A DNA stretch of 58,120 nucleotides from a virus, in the IMG/VR virus record IMGVR_UViG_3300036978_000157, positions 1-58,120 of that record; one strand, given 5' to 3'. The notes under the pieces are model-generated. The model ran no database searches. It saw only the letters and a list, made by a program, of their open reading frames with translations, and was not told the DNA's origin. This document shows, piece after piece, positions 49,713 to 58,120 of the stretch. How positions within the stretch are numbered: position 1 is the first letter of the stretch; every line of letters starts with the position of its first letter. The position numbers and the translations under genes are program-made.

Positions 49713-51746
49713 TTATGTTCCGTATCCGATTTCTACTGCATCAACCGAAGCTACCCACCGCCATGTTTCTGCGGCGATGCCAGTCACAGCGATTCGCAGA
49801 GTGTCGTCTCCATTGTTTGCAGAGAGCGCGATGACTGTTCCTGCGGCGTTATCGGTTCCGATAGTCACAGGTGCATAGACTTCGCTGGATGTGCCGCCGA
49901 CATTCTTGACTGCGTATTGGCGAACATAGTGGGCGACTGCGCTTCCATCCGATTTCACTCCAGAGATGTTGATCGTGCAGGCAATGACTTTCCCAGATGG
50001 GATGCCGAGATATGTCGTTGCTCCATCCAGTGCCATTTCCACGGCGGCGTTGGTAGTTGTTTTGCAGCGAAGGACGAAACGGGCGCGTTGGGCATCGCCG
50101 CTTGAAATAAATAATCCTGTAGCGTGTGCAAACATTGGTCTATCTGCTAAAGAATTCCATCCAATAGCAGTTCCGGCTAAAGATGATGTGACCCTACTTC
50201 CTCTTCCAAGCGCAACTCCTTGCGCTGCTTCGCATTGATAACCGATTGCTACAGATCCAAATAAATTTGTTGACGCTGTATTTTGAGCGCCAATTACAAC
50301 TGCGTTTGTTCCTGATGCTACTTGACTGGCTGATAATCGACTCGTTTGAAGGTCAATAGCATTCGCACCCCTTGCATTCCCGCCAGTTGCCGTGCCATCT
50401 GGCTTCGGCCCCGCGATCAGCGCACCCGTGCCTTTCGGTGTGAGGACAAGATCAGAATTTGTCGCGGTTGTATTCTCGGAAAGAGTTACATTTGTGCTGA
50501 CACTATGACCATTTACAAGCGTTCCCGCAGTAATGTCCGTTGTGAAAAGTGAAGCTCCACCACCAACGCTTGTGCTTACTTGGAATGAAGTTCCGCTGAC
50601 ATTGATAACATAGTAGTTTGTCGTTGTAACAAGACCCGCTCCACCAGTAAGTGCCGTAAATCGAACTGGCTGACCATTTGCAAATGTAGAACCAGTTGCC
50701 GTGATAATGTCAGTTGCTGCAACTCCAGTTACTGCAAACGAGACAATCGCATCGTCAATGATGATTCCGCTATTCTGAACAATGCCAGTTCCGACATCTG
50801 CACGAAGGACTGCGTTGTCTACTGCACCAACTGATCCACCGACTTTTGCAGCAAGATCAGTCGTTAGGTTTGCAATCTTACTTTGGTCAATAGCGGCAGA
50901 TGCCGATACATCAGCGTTTACAATGGTAGTTGCGGGACTTTGGAATACTCCGTTGACTACTTTGACTACACCAGTTCCTGTGACGCTGGGCATCGTGCTG
51001 CGCGTGTGAGATGGGTAACTACCACCGAAGTGGAATGTAAGACGATTGTTGTTCTGGTGCGCCCGTCCGTATAGGTATACAACGATTCGATCAGTCGAAA
51101 GAATCGTTGTTTGAGGCATCACTACAGATGCAACGTATTGGTTAATCTCTGCTGGATCGTAGATGTAAGTATCGTTCGATGTTGCAAGTAATACTGGTGC
51201 ATTCGTTCCGTCATACTTCCGAATTTCAACTTTAAAATAAATCTGGTTTGCAGAATTTGTAGTAGTGGACTCTATGAATAAATTGAAATCCCAAATACCA
51301 GCAGGGATTGCCGTAGCAGAAGGAGTGCTGACATCTGTTACAAACGATGCGAGGAAATCGTAACTTGCAGTTGAAAGAATTGGGGAAAGATACGAGGTTG
51401 CAGTTGTATCACCAACAAGACCAAGTTCTTTAGATGCATTCGGAGTTTGCGGGATGTTTGTTAGCGGCGTATCTGCCGCCGTATTGAAATTCAGATAATA
51501 GACTACTCCACCGCCACCAGAACCTCCAGATGGGATTGATCCGGGAACCCAGTTTGCTCCATCATATTGGAGGACTTGACCATTGACTGGCGTTGCATTG
51601 CTGACTGGTCTGCCTTGCAAGCCATCTACTGTAGGATTAGGATATGTTCCAGCAAGATCGCCGCCAGCAGCACCAGTTGGACTACCTCCTCCTGCTGATC
51701 CAGTAAAATCAAGTTTGCCAGTAAATGGATTAAATTTTAGTGCCAT
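49713..51746 (-). CDS. large tail-fibre protein
   Basis: In this 677-residue protein the N-terminal peptide MALKFNPFTGKLDFTG is a recurrent tail-fibre attachment motif. A Gly/Thr/Pro shaft (AGGGSPTGAAGGDLAGTYPNPTVDGLQG) follows, then a beta sandwich (about 80-265) and a repeated V-T-G-V-A-A-T-D-x-I-T-A-T-G-S-T-F-A-N-G module (about 330-410). The C-terminal beta domain lacks a clear peptidase. It is probably the main receptor-binding fibre. Confidence 0.75.
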   Translation of the reverse strand: MALKFNPFTGKLDFTGSAGGGSPTGAAGGDLAGTYPNPTVDGLQGRPVSNATPVNGQVLQYDGANWVPGSIPSGGSGGGGVVYYLNFNTAADTPLTNIPQTPNASKELGLVGDTTATSYLSPILSTASYDFLASFVTDVSTPSATAIPAGIWDFNLFIESTTTNSANQIYFKVEIRKYDGTNAPVLLATSNDTYIYDPAEINQYVASVVMPQTTILSTDRIVVYLYGRAHQNNNRLTFHFGGSYPSHTRSTMPSVTGTGVVKVVNGVFQSPATTIVNADVSASAAIDQSKIANLTTDLAAKVGGSVGAVDNAVLRADVGTGIVQNSGIIIDDAIVSFAVTGVAATDIITATGSTFANGQPVRFTALTGGAGLVTTTNYYVINVSGTSFQVSTSVGGGASLFTTDITAGTLVNGHSVSTNVTLSENTTATNSDLVLTPKGTGALIAGPKPDGTATGGNARGANAIDLQTSRLSASQVASGTNAVVIGAQNTASTNLFGSVAIGYQCEAAQGVALGRGSRVTSSLAGTAIGWNSLADRPMFAHATGLFISSGDAQRARFVLRCKTTTNAAVEMALDGATTYLGIPSGKVIACTINISGVKSDGSAVAHYVRQYAVKNVGGTSSEVYAPVTIGTDNAAGTVIALSANNGDDTLRIAVTGIAAETWRWVASVDAVEIGYGT

Positions 51747-51747
51747 A

Positions 51748-52014
51748 TTATGGGTAAGCTATTGTTATATTTACCAAGTTAGCATCATTTGTTGTAGGAG
51801 GTTGCACTGCATAAACAAGAGTCAATGTAGCAACCACATTACCACCATTCAAATATTGAACAGTTGCAATGTTGTTTGTTGCTCCGTAATACGAAATATC
51901 AATTTGGTCATATGCAGGAATCTCAAACCCTGCAATTTCCTTCAAAGATTCGTATAGATTGAAATTTTGCTGATCTGGAGTTAGATTGATAAAGCAGGGT
52001 TGAGTGAGTGCCAT
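51748..52014 (-). CDS. small tail-locus protein
   Basis: The 88-residue protein has alternating beta strands (ATVQYLNGGNVVATLTLVYAV ... NLVNITIAY). It precedes the large fibre gene by one base and could be a fibre-associated subunit. Family unknown. Confidence 0.5.
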   Translation of the reverse strand: MALTQPCFINLTPDQQNFNLYESLKEIAGFEIPAYDQIDISYYGATNNIATVQYLNGGNVVATLTLVYAVQPPTTNDANLVNITIAYP

Positions 52015-52020
52015 AATATT

Positions 52021-52036
52021 TTATCGGTTACGATAA
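52021..52036. repeat. dispersed palindrome between small tail genes
   Basis: TTATCGGTTACGATAA lies exactly between the stop of the 52037 gene and the start at 52014, filling the intergenic gap. Confidence 0.8.
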
Positions 52037-52303
52037 TTAGCCAACTGGTGGGAGAGCAGCGGCAAGAGCTTCGTTAGTGAGGAAGTATTGCTGGTCTTCA
52101 GTTTTTTGCACAAAGCAATTCTCGGTAACTGGGGTGAGTTCACCAATGGTTGCGAGTCCAACGTAAAATTGATAGAGCTTAGAAGCATCACTTGCTGCGT
52201 CATAGCAACCATAAGAGATTGGATCAATGCCAGCAGCGGCGGCGATTGTTTGAACGAAAGGGTAGGATTTATTGCGGTAGTCGAGAGCGGTGAAACAAGC
52301 CAT
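52037..52303 (-). CDS. small hypothetical protein
   Basis: The 88-residue protein has a Tyr/Ala-rich helical N-terminus (MACFTALDYRNKSYPFVQTIAAAAG) and a C-terminal helix. Family unknown. It lies between head-decoration-like and fibre genes. Confidence 0.5.
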   Translation of the reverse strand: MACFTALDYRNKSYPFVQTIAAAAGIDPISYGCYDAASDASKLYQFYVGLATIGELTPVTENCFVQKTEDQQYFLTNEALAAALPPVG

Positions 52304-52359
52304 AATTAGAAAAGGGGTTAGGGTGAGGAAGTATTTACTTCCCCACCCAAGGTTGAGGT

Positions 52360-52974
52360 TTAGTAGTAGATGCCAACAACGTAGGCATTCACATAGAGTG
52401 CGCCGACACGTCCAGCGGTATCAGCACCAGAAGCGACATCAGCACCAGCGTTTGCGTAGGTGAAGGTGGTCGAGTTAACGACAGTAACTTCAGCCTGCAC
52501 ATCGTTGAACGAACTATCGGTCATGCTGGCAATCGTGATCGTGTCACCCGTGGCAAAACCATGAGCAGCACCAGTAACGATTGTAGCAACGCCCGAAGTG
52601 CGGGAACGAGTTGCGGTAGCTTGACCAGCACCAACAGTTGATTTCAACAAACGGAGTTTGCGAGAACCAGTGATAACAAAAGGATTGGCAACAAACGCGA
52701 GAGGATTGTAGCGTCCTTGGTTATCAAGAGCGTCGGTGATGGTGAGCGAAGAGGTGATGTTTTCGCCAGTGGTTCCGTTGTCAACGATCACAATTGGATC
52801 GGTGGCAGTGGTTCCGCGAGCGTAGGCAGTCTCCAGCACGATGCTTGTTGGAAAGAACTTGGTGTCCTCGTCGTTAAGAACGAGAAGATCAGTATCTCCA
52901 GCAGCGAGAAGGTTAACAGCAATCGGGCCAAACAGATTGACACGATCATAAGCGAGTGGTCGTTTATTAGACAT
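52360..52974 (-). CDS. head decoration or structural protein with Ig-like module
   Basis: The 204-residue protein has an N-terminal beta domain and a segment around 120-185 (SGVATIVTGAAHGFATGDTITIASMTDSSFNDVQAEVTVVNSTTFTYANAGADVASG). This matches the recurrent phage module V-A-T-V-x-T-x-x-x-H-G-F-x-T-G-D...F-x-Y. It lies immediately downstream of the major capsid gene, the usual place for decoration or cement proteins. Confidence 0.6.
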   Translation of the reverse strand: MSNKRPLAYDRVNLFGPIAVNLLAAGDTDLLVLNDEDTKFFPTSIVLETAYARGTTATDPIVIVDNGTTGENITSSLTITDALDNQGRYNPLAFVANPFVITGSRKLRLLKSTVGAGQATATRSRTSGVATIVTGAAHGFATGDTITIASMTDSSFNDVQAEVTVVNSTTFTYANAGADVASGADTAGRVGALYVNAYVVGIYY

Positions 52975-53029
52975 AATTTTTATTTAAGGTTGTGGGGAGA
53001 GGCTTGAATAAGCCTCCCCCCTGTTTAAC

Positions 53030-54439
53030 TTAGGAAGGCACAACGATGTCACCCACACCAGCGCAGCTATAGCAGTCCTGAGTGTTGTCAGGAATGATGT
53101 AGCTCTGAACTGGGCAGCAGGAACCATAGAGGCTCTTGCTTTGTGGCAGGCGATGTAGGAACGAGTGCATGATGGTTGGGTCTTTGACCTGTGCGGCCAG
53201 ACGGAACTGAGCTTGATAGAAGCCAGATTTGCGCCAGCGGTTGCACTCCCAATCTGGGTTTTTCCATTCCCAATCACCAGCGTAGTTCTGGGTCATTTGT
53301 TGGGCTTGGCCGTATCCAGTCGAGGATGGCATTGTCCATTTAACCATTGCCTTGTTCACCATAGCAACAGAGATACCGAAGTCGGCATTGCGGTAGGCTT
53401 TGTTAGGAACATAGGAACATCCGTTTTCTTGGACAACTTTGATGTAACGAGGCACACGAACGAGACGCGCCCATGTCGCAGGATCAGCTTCATTGAATGG
53501 AGCGAGCGATGCGTTGAAGGCAGTGTCAGCGTTGAAGCGAGCAGCGTTGATGTCGTAGCCGAAGGCGTAGTCACCGATGATGCGGTTGATGCCGAGTTTC
53601 AGACGGGTCAAACGCTCGTCGAAGTCGGTGTTAGCATCCCAGTAACCATTGTTGCGCTTGGCTTGGAAGTAAAGCGCACGGCCAACTTGAGGATCGGGGA
53701 TAACGATGTCGAGCAAAGGCTGACCAGTCGCATCTTGGAGATCAAGACGGAAAGCGTCATCTTCGTCTTGGAGGTCAACGAGAGCGTCGTCGAGCATATC
53801 AAGCGAGAGATAAGCAATCTTGTTGAGGTCGGCGGGAGCCATCTTAACGCGAAGAGCGCAGAGATCGTAGCCAGCTTCGTTGTTGAGCGTATGCTCTGGA
53901 ACGAACCATGCTTGATCGTCAACGAGGCCGCAGTAAGTGCCGTCATCCGTAGTGATGCCCATCCACTTGTGGCCGGAACCACCGATGTAGTTGGAACGAA
54001 GGAACTCTTCGTGGACATTCTTGGTGATACGGGCATTCGACTCTTCAAACTGGAGAATCTCTTCAGCAGGGAAGAGGCGATAGAGAAGGCTCTCAACGCA
54101 AATCCAGTCAGTGGTCATCTCTTTACGGAGAAGCTCGAAAGTGTAGCTCTCAGTGCCGGGGCGTTGGATAACTTCGGGTTTGCTATCGCAAGAATCAGTC
54201 TCGCAGTAGGTGTCGGTGATCGAACGGAAAGGAGTGCAAGGATCGTGGAATCCACGGCCAAAGCGGAATGCTTTTTGTTCGGTTGTGTGGTTAAGAGGCC
54301 ATGCTTGCTCCTCGAAACGGGTGAAGTATGCAGAGTTTGTGACGAGCTTCTTCACATAGAGGTCGTTGAAATATTCGCGGCCCTCGCGGAAGAAACTGTC
54401 AATCTCGGCACAACTATTGAAGTAGAGTTGATCGCTCAT
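53030..54439 (-). CDS. major capsid protein
   Basis: The 469-residue protein has the size and secondary-structure content expected for an HK97-fold capsid protein, although the fold cannot be confirmed by eye. Features include an acidic N-terminal arm (about 1-60), a Cys pair region (CETDSC, about 79-84) and a C-terminal Cys cluster (SCCPVQSY..., DCYSCAGVGD). It follows a scaffold gene, a terminator and a dedicated promoter and long leader, implying strong separate expression. The position (portal, scaffold, capsid) supports it. Part of it is repeated at 1-229. Confidence 0.75.
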   Translation of the reverse strand: MSDQLYFNSCAEIDSFFREGREYFNDLYVKKLVTNSAYFTRFEEQAWPLNHTTEQKAFRFGRGFHDPCTPFRSITDTYCETDSCDSKPEVIQRPGTESYTFELLRKEMTTDWICVESLLYRLFPAEEILQFEESNARITKNVHEEFLRSNYIGGSGHKWMGITTDDGTYCGLVDDQAWFVPEHTLNNEAGYDLCALRVKMAPADLNKIAYLSLDMLDDALVDLQDEDDAFRLDLQDATGQPLLDIVIPDPQVGRALYFQAKRNNGYWDANTDFDERLTRLKLGINRIIGDYAFGYDINAARFNADTAFNASLAPFNEADPATWARLVRVPRYIKVVQENGCSYVPNKAYRNADFGISVAMVNKAMVKWTMPSSTGYGQAQQMTQNYAGDWEWKNPDWECNRWRKSGFYQAQFRLAAQVKDPTIMHSFLHRLPQSKSLYGSCCPVQSYIIPDNTQDCYSCAGVGDIVVPS

Positions 54440-54649
54440 TGATTTATTTGATTTTGGTTTAGTTTAGTTTTGCACCGCAAACTACACCATGAGGAATAGC
54501 AAGCGAGTGCTTGGTTTCCTCTGCTGGACTCAACCCAGAGTTTCTTTCTGTCCAGAAATCGTTTTTCATGCGAGGTCGAAAACTCGCCAGCCAGAGTGCG
54601 GCTGAATCACTAATTTTATCGTAAACGATAATTTCGTCTTTCTCTTACA
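54440..54649 (-). promoter_or_regulatory. capsid-gene leader, second copy
   Basis: Identical to 230-439 and containing the palindrome at 54616-54631, the pseudoknot-capable region around 54519-54555 and the gene-proximal hairpin. It is the context of the complete capsid gene. Confidence 0.5.
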
Positions 54650-54655
54650 CCGGAC

Positions 54656-54735
54656 ATTGCAACCGACTATTTACCATGTCAAGCAACTTTTTTAAAAAAA
54701 ATGAAAAGGGGAGCAAGTTTTACCTTGCTCCCCTT
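54656..54735 (-). promoter_or_regulatory. capsid promoter and upstream terminator, second copy
   Basis: TTGACA..TGCAAT at 54682-54656 and the hairpin with T-run at 54735-54693, the same as 446-525. It is listed once here because it repeats the first copy. Confidence 0.6.
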
Positions 54736-54757
54736 CCAGCTAACAAGAATGATGGGA

Positions 54758-56044
54758 TTATGCGGTCGCCCTACCCTGTGGAGAGAAACGTGCCAATTTA
54801 CTGGCAAGTCCTTCGGCAATACTCATTCTTGGTTTCTGGGAATCCGATGCACTTGGCGATGACGAGATGCGTGATGATCCTTTGAGTTGTGCGATATACT
54901 CGTCTTTCTCTTTGACCATCTCTTGGTATGCCTTGAGTTGTGCTTGAATCTTCTGATAGGCGCGGCCTTGGTGGATCAGTCGGTTCATGTCTTCAACTGA
55001 TGCCTGCTCGTTGGTCTGCTGTGTAGCTGCCAGCGCAATAGCCTCGTCGCGGGAGATGTCGAACTTGATTCCCTTTTCCTTCATGTAGTCAGCAACCACA
55101 TCTGGAATTTCGGTAGCCCTATCAATCTCTTGTTGAGTGTTCTTGTAGCCTTCACGCCACTGGTTCAGATACTTGTTCCTGCCTTCTTGCTCTTTTTGTT
55201 TAGCGGTTTGAATGATATTCTGCTTGGTTTCTTCAAAGTTGACAAGAGCTGCGTGATGTCCTTGAGTTGCTTTGATGAAGCTGTTGACTTGCTCCGCGAA
55301 TTGATACTGCTTGAATTGCGAGAGCGAGTTCGTGATTTCCTCGAACGCTTGGTCGCGGTCGGCTTCTGCCGCTCTACGATCCTCTTCGGAGGACGCATTG
55401 AAGATGGAGGCATTTGCATTGACAGCACGGGAGAATGTCGAAAGAAGAGTTGGATCATTCGATAGCAATTGTCGCGCAGTGTCGTAGGTATTCTTGATAG
55501 GATCGAGGTAAGTTTTTTTGAAGTCGGGATTGCTTGTGATGTCGTGGAAGTCAAGCTTACCCCGGAGTTCCTTGATCTGCTCTGATAGTTGTTGCTCAAC
55601 GTCCAGCTTCTCTTGGTTGGCTTTGTTGAGTTGTTCTTGGTAGTGGTTGGTTTCTTTAGTCGATGTTGACTCGGCGACCAATCGCTCAAGTTCTTGGATT
55701 TTGGTTTCAAACTTGGGGATTTCATCTTTCTTGTATTTCTCAAGTTCTTCTTTGAGTTTTCGATTCTCTTCGATTTGCCGCTCAACGAATCCTTTTTTCT
55801 TTCCTGTGCGGTCAGACGTGATTTCAGCTTCGGTAACTCCCGTGTGTTCTTCTGGTGGTTCTTCTTCATTGAATTTTTTAATGCCGAGATTGGGATCACC
55901 AACATTGGTAGCACTGGGCTTGCCTTCGTCGGTTTGTTGCTGACTGAACTTCTTGAGGAAGTCAGATGTGTTACCTTTAATCGGAACTTGAGGTTTAGCC
56001 TTCAGTTCTTTGATTACTTCTGCTGTGTCGTTTGGGTCTGCCAT
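54758..56044 (-). CDS. scaffolding protein, second copy
   Basis: The predicted protein is identical to that of 548-1834 over all 428 residues. It belongs to the assembly overlap, not to a tandem duplication. Confidence 0.65.
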   Translation of the reverse strand: MADPNDTAEVIKELKAKPQVPIKGNTSDFLKKFSQQQTDEGKPSATNVGDPNLGIKKFNEEEPPEEHTGVTEAEITSDRTGKKKGFVERQIEENRKLKEELEKYKKDEIPKFETKIQELERLVAESTSTKETNHYQEQLNKANQEKLDVEQQLSEQIKELRGKLDFHDITSNPDFKKTYLDPIKNTYDTARQLLSNDPTLLSTFSRAVNANASIFNASSEEDRRAAEADRDQAFEEITNSLSQFKQYQFAEQVNSFIKATQGHHAALVNFEETKQNIIQTAKQKEQEGRNKYLNQWREGYKNTQQEIDRATEIPDVVADYMKEKGIKFDISRDEAIALAATQQTNEQASVEDMNRLIHQGRAYQKIQAQLKAYQEMVKEKDEYIAQLKGSSRISSSPSASDSQKPRMSIAEGLASKLARFSPQGRATA

Positions 56045-56047
56045 AAA

Positions 56048-56293
56048 TTAGATTTCGTCGAGGTCTGGGTCGATTGTGATGTCCGCTGGTTCTTTATGTT
56101 TTCCAGCAACTTTTGTTTTTTTGAATGCTCCCTGCTCCTCAGTTCCAATAGCTTCAATAGTTTTGATTGCATGGATAAGCGTGGTTACTCCTTCTGGTGG
56201 GTTTACATTAAGTAGTAAATACGCCTGTAGTTTGTTCCAGTCTTCGTGTGAGGTTATTGCCGCGCATAGGGATTTTACTTTTTCTGTTGTCAT
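56048..56293 (-). CDS. small protein between portal and scaffold, second copy
   Basis: Identical in protein to 1838-2083, with the same ATGA overlap with the portal stop. Confidence 0.65.
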   Translation of the reverse strand: MTTEKVKSLCAAITSHEDWNKLQAYLLLNVNPPEGVTTLIHAIKTIEAIGTEEQGAFKKTKVAGKHKEPADITIDPDLDEI

Positions 56294-58120
56294 GTTTGTG
56301 TTGGTGTTTCTTCCATCTCAACTTCTTCGGTAGCTTCTGGAGTTTCGACTTCTACTTCTTCAGTCTCTTCTTCCTCTGGTTCTTCTTCCATCTCTGGAGC
56401 TTCCATCTCTGGTTGCTCTGCCTTCGTCTTACCTTTCATCTTCTGAATCTCAGCGCGAGCTTTAGCCTTCTGAAGTGCGAGTTGGGTGATACCCTGTTCC
56501 TTGCGCTGCTCGGTGCGTTGAGCGTGCGAGATAGAAGCCTTGCCGATTGCGATGTCAGCGAGCTTCTTCTTGGTATCAATCTCAATGCCAGACTTAGCAG
56601 CGAGGTATTGGAGTTTGATGTCTTCCTCGGAGTTTGGCTGACCAGATTTTTGAGCTTCAGCTTCTGCCATCTGAACATACACTTGCTGGAGTTCGTCGGC
56701 CATTCCTTGAGCCTCGTTCATGCCTTGCATGAATTGTTTCAAGAAGTCCTGCTTCGATGGGTCTTTGCTGATATACTCAACGTGCGCCATGATGTGACCA
56801 CCCTTGAACTTGATAGCACGGACTGCTTTAGAGATTTCGGCGAACTCTGGATTACCTTGTTGAACAGATTGCAGGTTCATTTGCAACTGCATAGCCAAGT
56901 CTTGGAAGTGACCTTGAGCGTGTTCGATGTGCGGATCAGTTGGTAGCACAGGGAAGTTTGCAGGGTTGACGAACGCATCAGTCATACCAGCATTTTCAAA
57001 TCCAATGATACGGGCAGTATCGTCGATCTTGCTTGGCTTAGTATTGCGGTAGCGAGCTACGTTGTCTCGGCCAGATAGTGCGGCGATTGCATCCTTAACT
57101 GCATTCTCCTGCCCTTCGTTTGCTGGAGTGATTGCTGTAATCTGCAATAGCTTCTCTGCTGTGATCAACTTGAACGATGGGCTACCTGCACCATTGATGA
57201 GGTTGGAACGGATGCTTGTGATGTTCTTCCATTGTGCGGCTTCTTTAGGAGTGCCGAGTTCTTCAAGGATTTCATAGAACTTCTTCACATACTCGTATCC
57301 ATCATCGCTGGATTTTGAGCTTACGAAGCGTTTGTAGAGTTGTTTGAAGTAAAGAGTTTGGCACTCGTTGAATCGGCGAATCTGAGTTCCAGATAGTTTA
57401 GCTGACTCGGCGGCATCCAGTTCTGCTTCGCCTTTTGTCCTCTGCTTTCCTCCAGCGGTAGGTGCGTTGATACGATACTGCCCCATGCCCCTATACATAT
57501 CTCCCATGAAGAACTGCATGAAGCTCATGCTTTCTGCTACTGGAAGTTGGAAGCGGTTCTGGATGAACTTTGCTCCATCTGGCATTACGCTGATAGGCAA
57601 CCATTCCATCTGCTTCAGCATCTTGGTTGCGTCTGGCCCTTGTCCTTCGATCATCAACATGGAGTTGAGTCGGACGGCATCTACCAGCGAGTTCATCGTG
57701 AAGTCATACTGACGGCAGGCGACGAACGCCGATTCTGCTTGGCTCTTGATGTCTTGGAAAAGTCCGCTACCAACTGAGTCGGTAAGCATATACATGATCT
57801 CATCCCATGAGTCGAAAAGTCCAATCTTGAGCATCATAAACCCGTGTTGGGTTCGGATGTCATCTTCGCTGATCTTGCCAGCACCCTTGATGTTGGAGTT
57901 GATGTAGTCGGAGATTGGTTGGTAGTCTTGAAGGATGATAGCCTTACTGATCTTGCCATCAAACTCCCTCCAGTAGACTTCGTAGAGGTCGATCTTTTGG
58001 TTTACCGATAGTGACCAGTTGAATCCAGATTCGCTGATCGTGCGGAAGAAGTCTTCACGGGTCTTGCGATGGTTGCTGAAGGCGCGGTGGAATCGGATAG
58101 CGTCAATTGCCGCATCTACA
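56290..58120 (-). CDS. portal protein, diverged second copy (cut by window end)
   Basis: About 610 C-terminal residues of portal are present. It is very similar to 2080-4566 but not identical: for example N to S in KRFVSSKSS, T to A in LQYLAAKSG, and one Glu fewer in the acidic tail (3-base in-frame deletion). Most DNA differences are synonymous, so both versions encode working proteins. The upstream part lies beyond the window edge. It is best read as a strain variant captured at the assembly junction. Confidence 0.75.
   Translation of the reverse strand, partial: VDAAIDAIRFHRAFSNHRKTREDFFRTISESGFNWSLSVNQKIDLYEVYWREFDGKISKAIILQDYQPISDYINSNIKGAGKISEDDIRTQHGFMMLKIGLFDSWDEIMYMLTDSVGSGLFQDIKSQAESAFVACRQYDFTMNSLVDAVRLNSMLMIEGQGPDATKMLKQMEWLPISVMPDGAKFIQNRFQLPVAESMSFMQFFMGDMYRGMGQYRINAPTAGGKQRTKGEAELDAAESAKLSGTQIRRFNECQTLYFKQLYKRFVSSKSSDDGYEYVKKFYEILEELGTPKEAAQWKNITSIRSNLINGAGSPSFKLITAEKLLQITAITPANEGQENAVKDAIAALSGRDNVARYRNTKPSKIDDTARIIGFENAGMTDAFVNPANFPVLPTDPHIEHAQGHFQDLAMQLQMNLQSVQQGNPEFAEISKAVRAIKFKGGHIMAHVEYISKDPSKQDFLKQFMQGMNEAQGMADELQQVYVQMAEAEAQKSGQPNSEEDIKLQYLAAKSGIEIDTKKKLADIAIGKASISHAQRTEQRKEQGITQLALQKAKARAEIQKMKGKTKAEQPEMEAPEMEEEPEEEETEEVEVETPEATEEVEMEETPTQT

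Noticed and set aside
53165-54442. Long rightward open frame antisense to the capsid gene (425 codons)
   Set aside because: It is the mirror of a well-supported capsid gene, with no ribosome-binding site or family match. It arises from codon bias.

Overview
The window is a tailed-phage genome assembled from a natural population. It is about 54.2 kb around and probably circular or terminally redundant as assembled. The last 3.9 kb (54211-58120) repeats the first 3.9 kb: positions 1-2124 look identical to 54211-56334, then the copies diverge by a few percent, mostly at synonymous sites, with one in-frame 3-base indel. No chromosomal genes, tRNA, rRNA, CRISPR array, integrase or recognisable DNA polymerase was seen. 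Consensus sigma70-type promoters (TTGACA, 17-bp spacer, TATACT), Shine-Dalgarno sites, small lipoproteins and an L,D-transpeptidase-like lysis enzyme suggest a Gram-negative host. The exact host is not determinable from the sequence.

Layout. (1) Leftward late operon. From the promoter near 5005 it runs through a small Cys protein, the portal, a small protein and the scaffold. After a strong terminator and a fresh promoter with a ~210-nt structured leader comes the major capsid protein. The module continues (the map closes 1 <-> 54210) through a long, modular tail-fibre locus, a five-gene overlapping lysis cassette (46662-47864), podovirus-like tail and neck proteins, and a 2,612-residue giant virion protein, ending at the terminator near 28850. 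(2) The terminase large subunit (5001-6851) reads rightward, divergent from the portal operon. (3) At 6877-7904 is a leftward HTH regulator / HNH / small-gene cluster. Its promoter shares a -35 palindrome with a divergent, nearly leaderless rightward promoter at 7930. (4) The rightward early/middle region (7967-18961) holds a putative initiator, DnaB helicase, a family of R-D-E coiled-coil proteins, a Holliday-junction-resolvase-like nuclease, small basic proteins, a GIY-YIG homing endonuclease, a zinc-ribbon protein, a glycosyltransferase, a lipoprotein, dCMP deaminase and hypotheticals. (5) 19030-25198 carries a leftward TerS-like gene, then a rightward strong-promoter operon of small unknown genes. 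These are punctuated by repeated structured leader elements, and the operon ends with an SNF2/DEAD-type helicase. (6) A leftward operon at 25263-28749 carries a PD-(D/E)XK nuclease, an OB/SSB-like protein, a putative DNA-binding protein, a coiled-coil protein and a small protein resembling the Acb2/Tad1 hairpin family.

The most striking unexplained signals are two. The first is a genome-wide dispersed 16-bp near-palindrome, TTATCG-KWWM-CGATAA (over 30 copies, in and between genes). The second is a family of structured leader elements at 19.8-22.8 kb, several of which have that palindrome as a stem. The phage appears to replicate with a host polymerase using its own initiator, helicases and recombination nucleases. 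If it can persist in the host, no integration machinery is visible for it.
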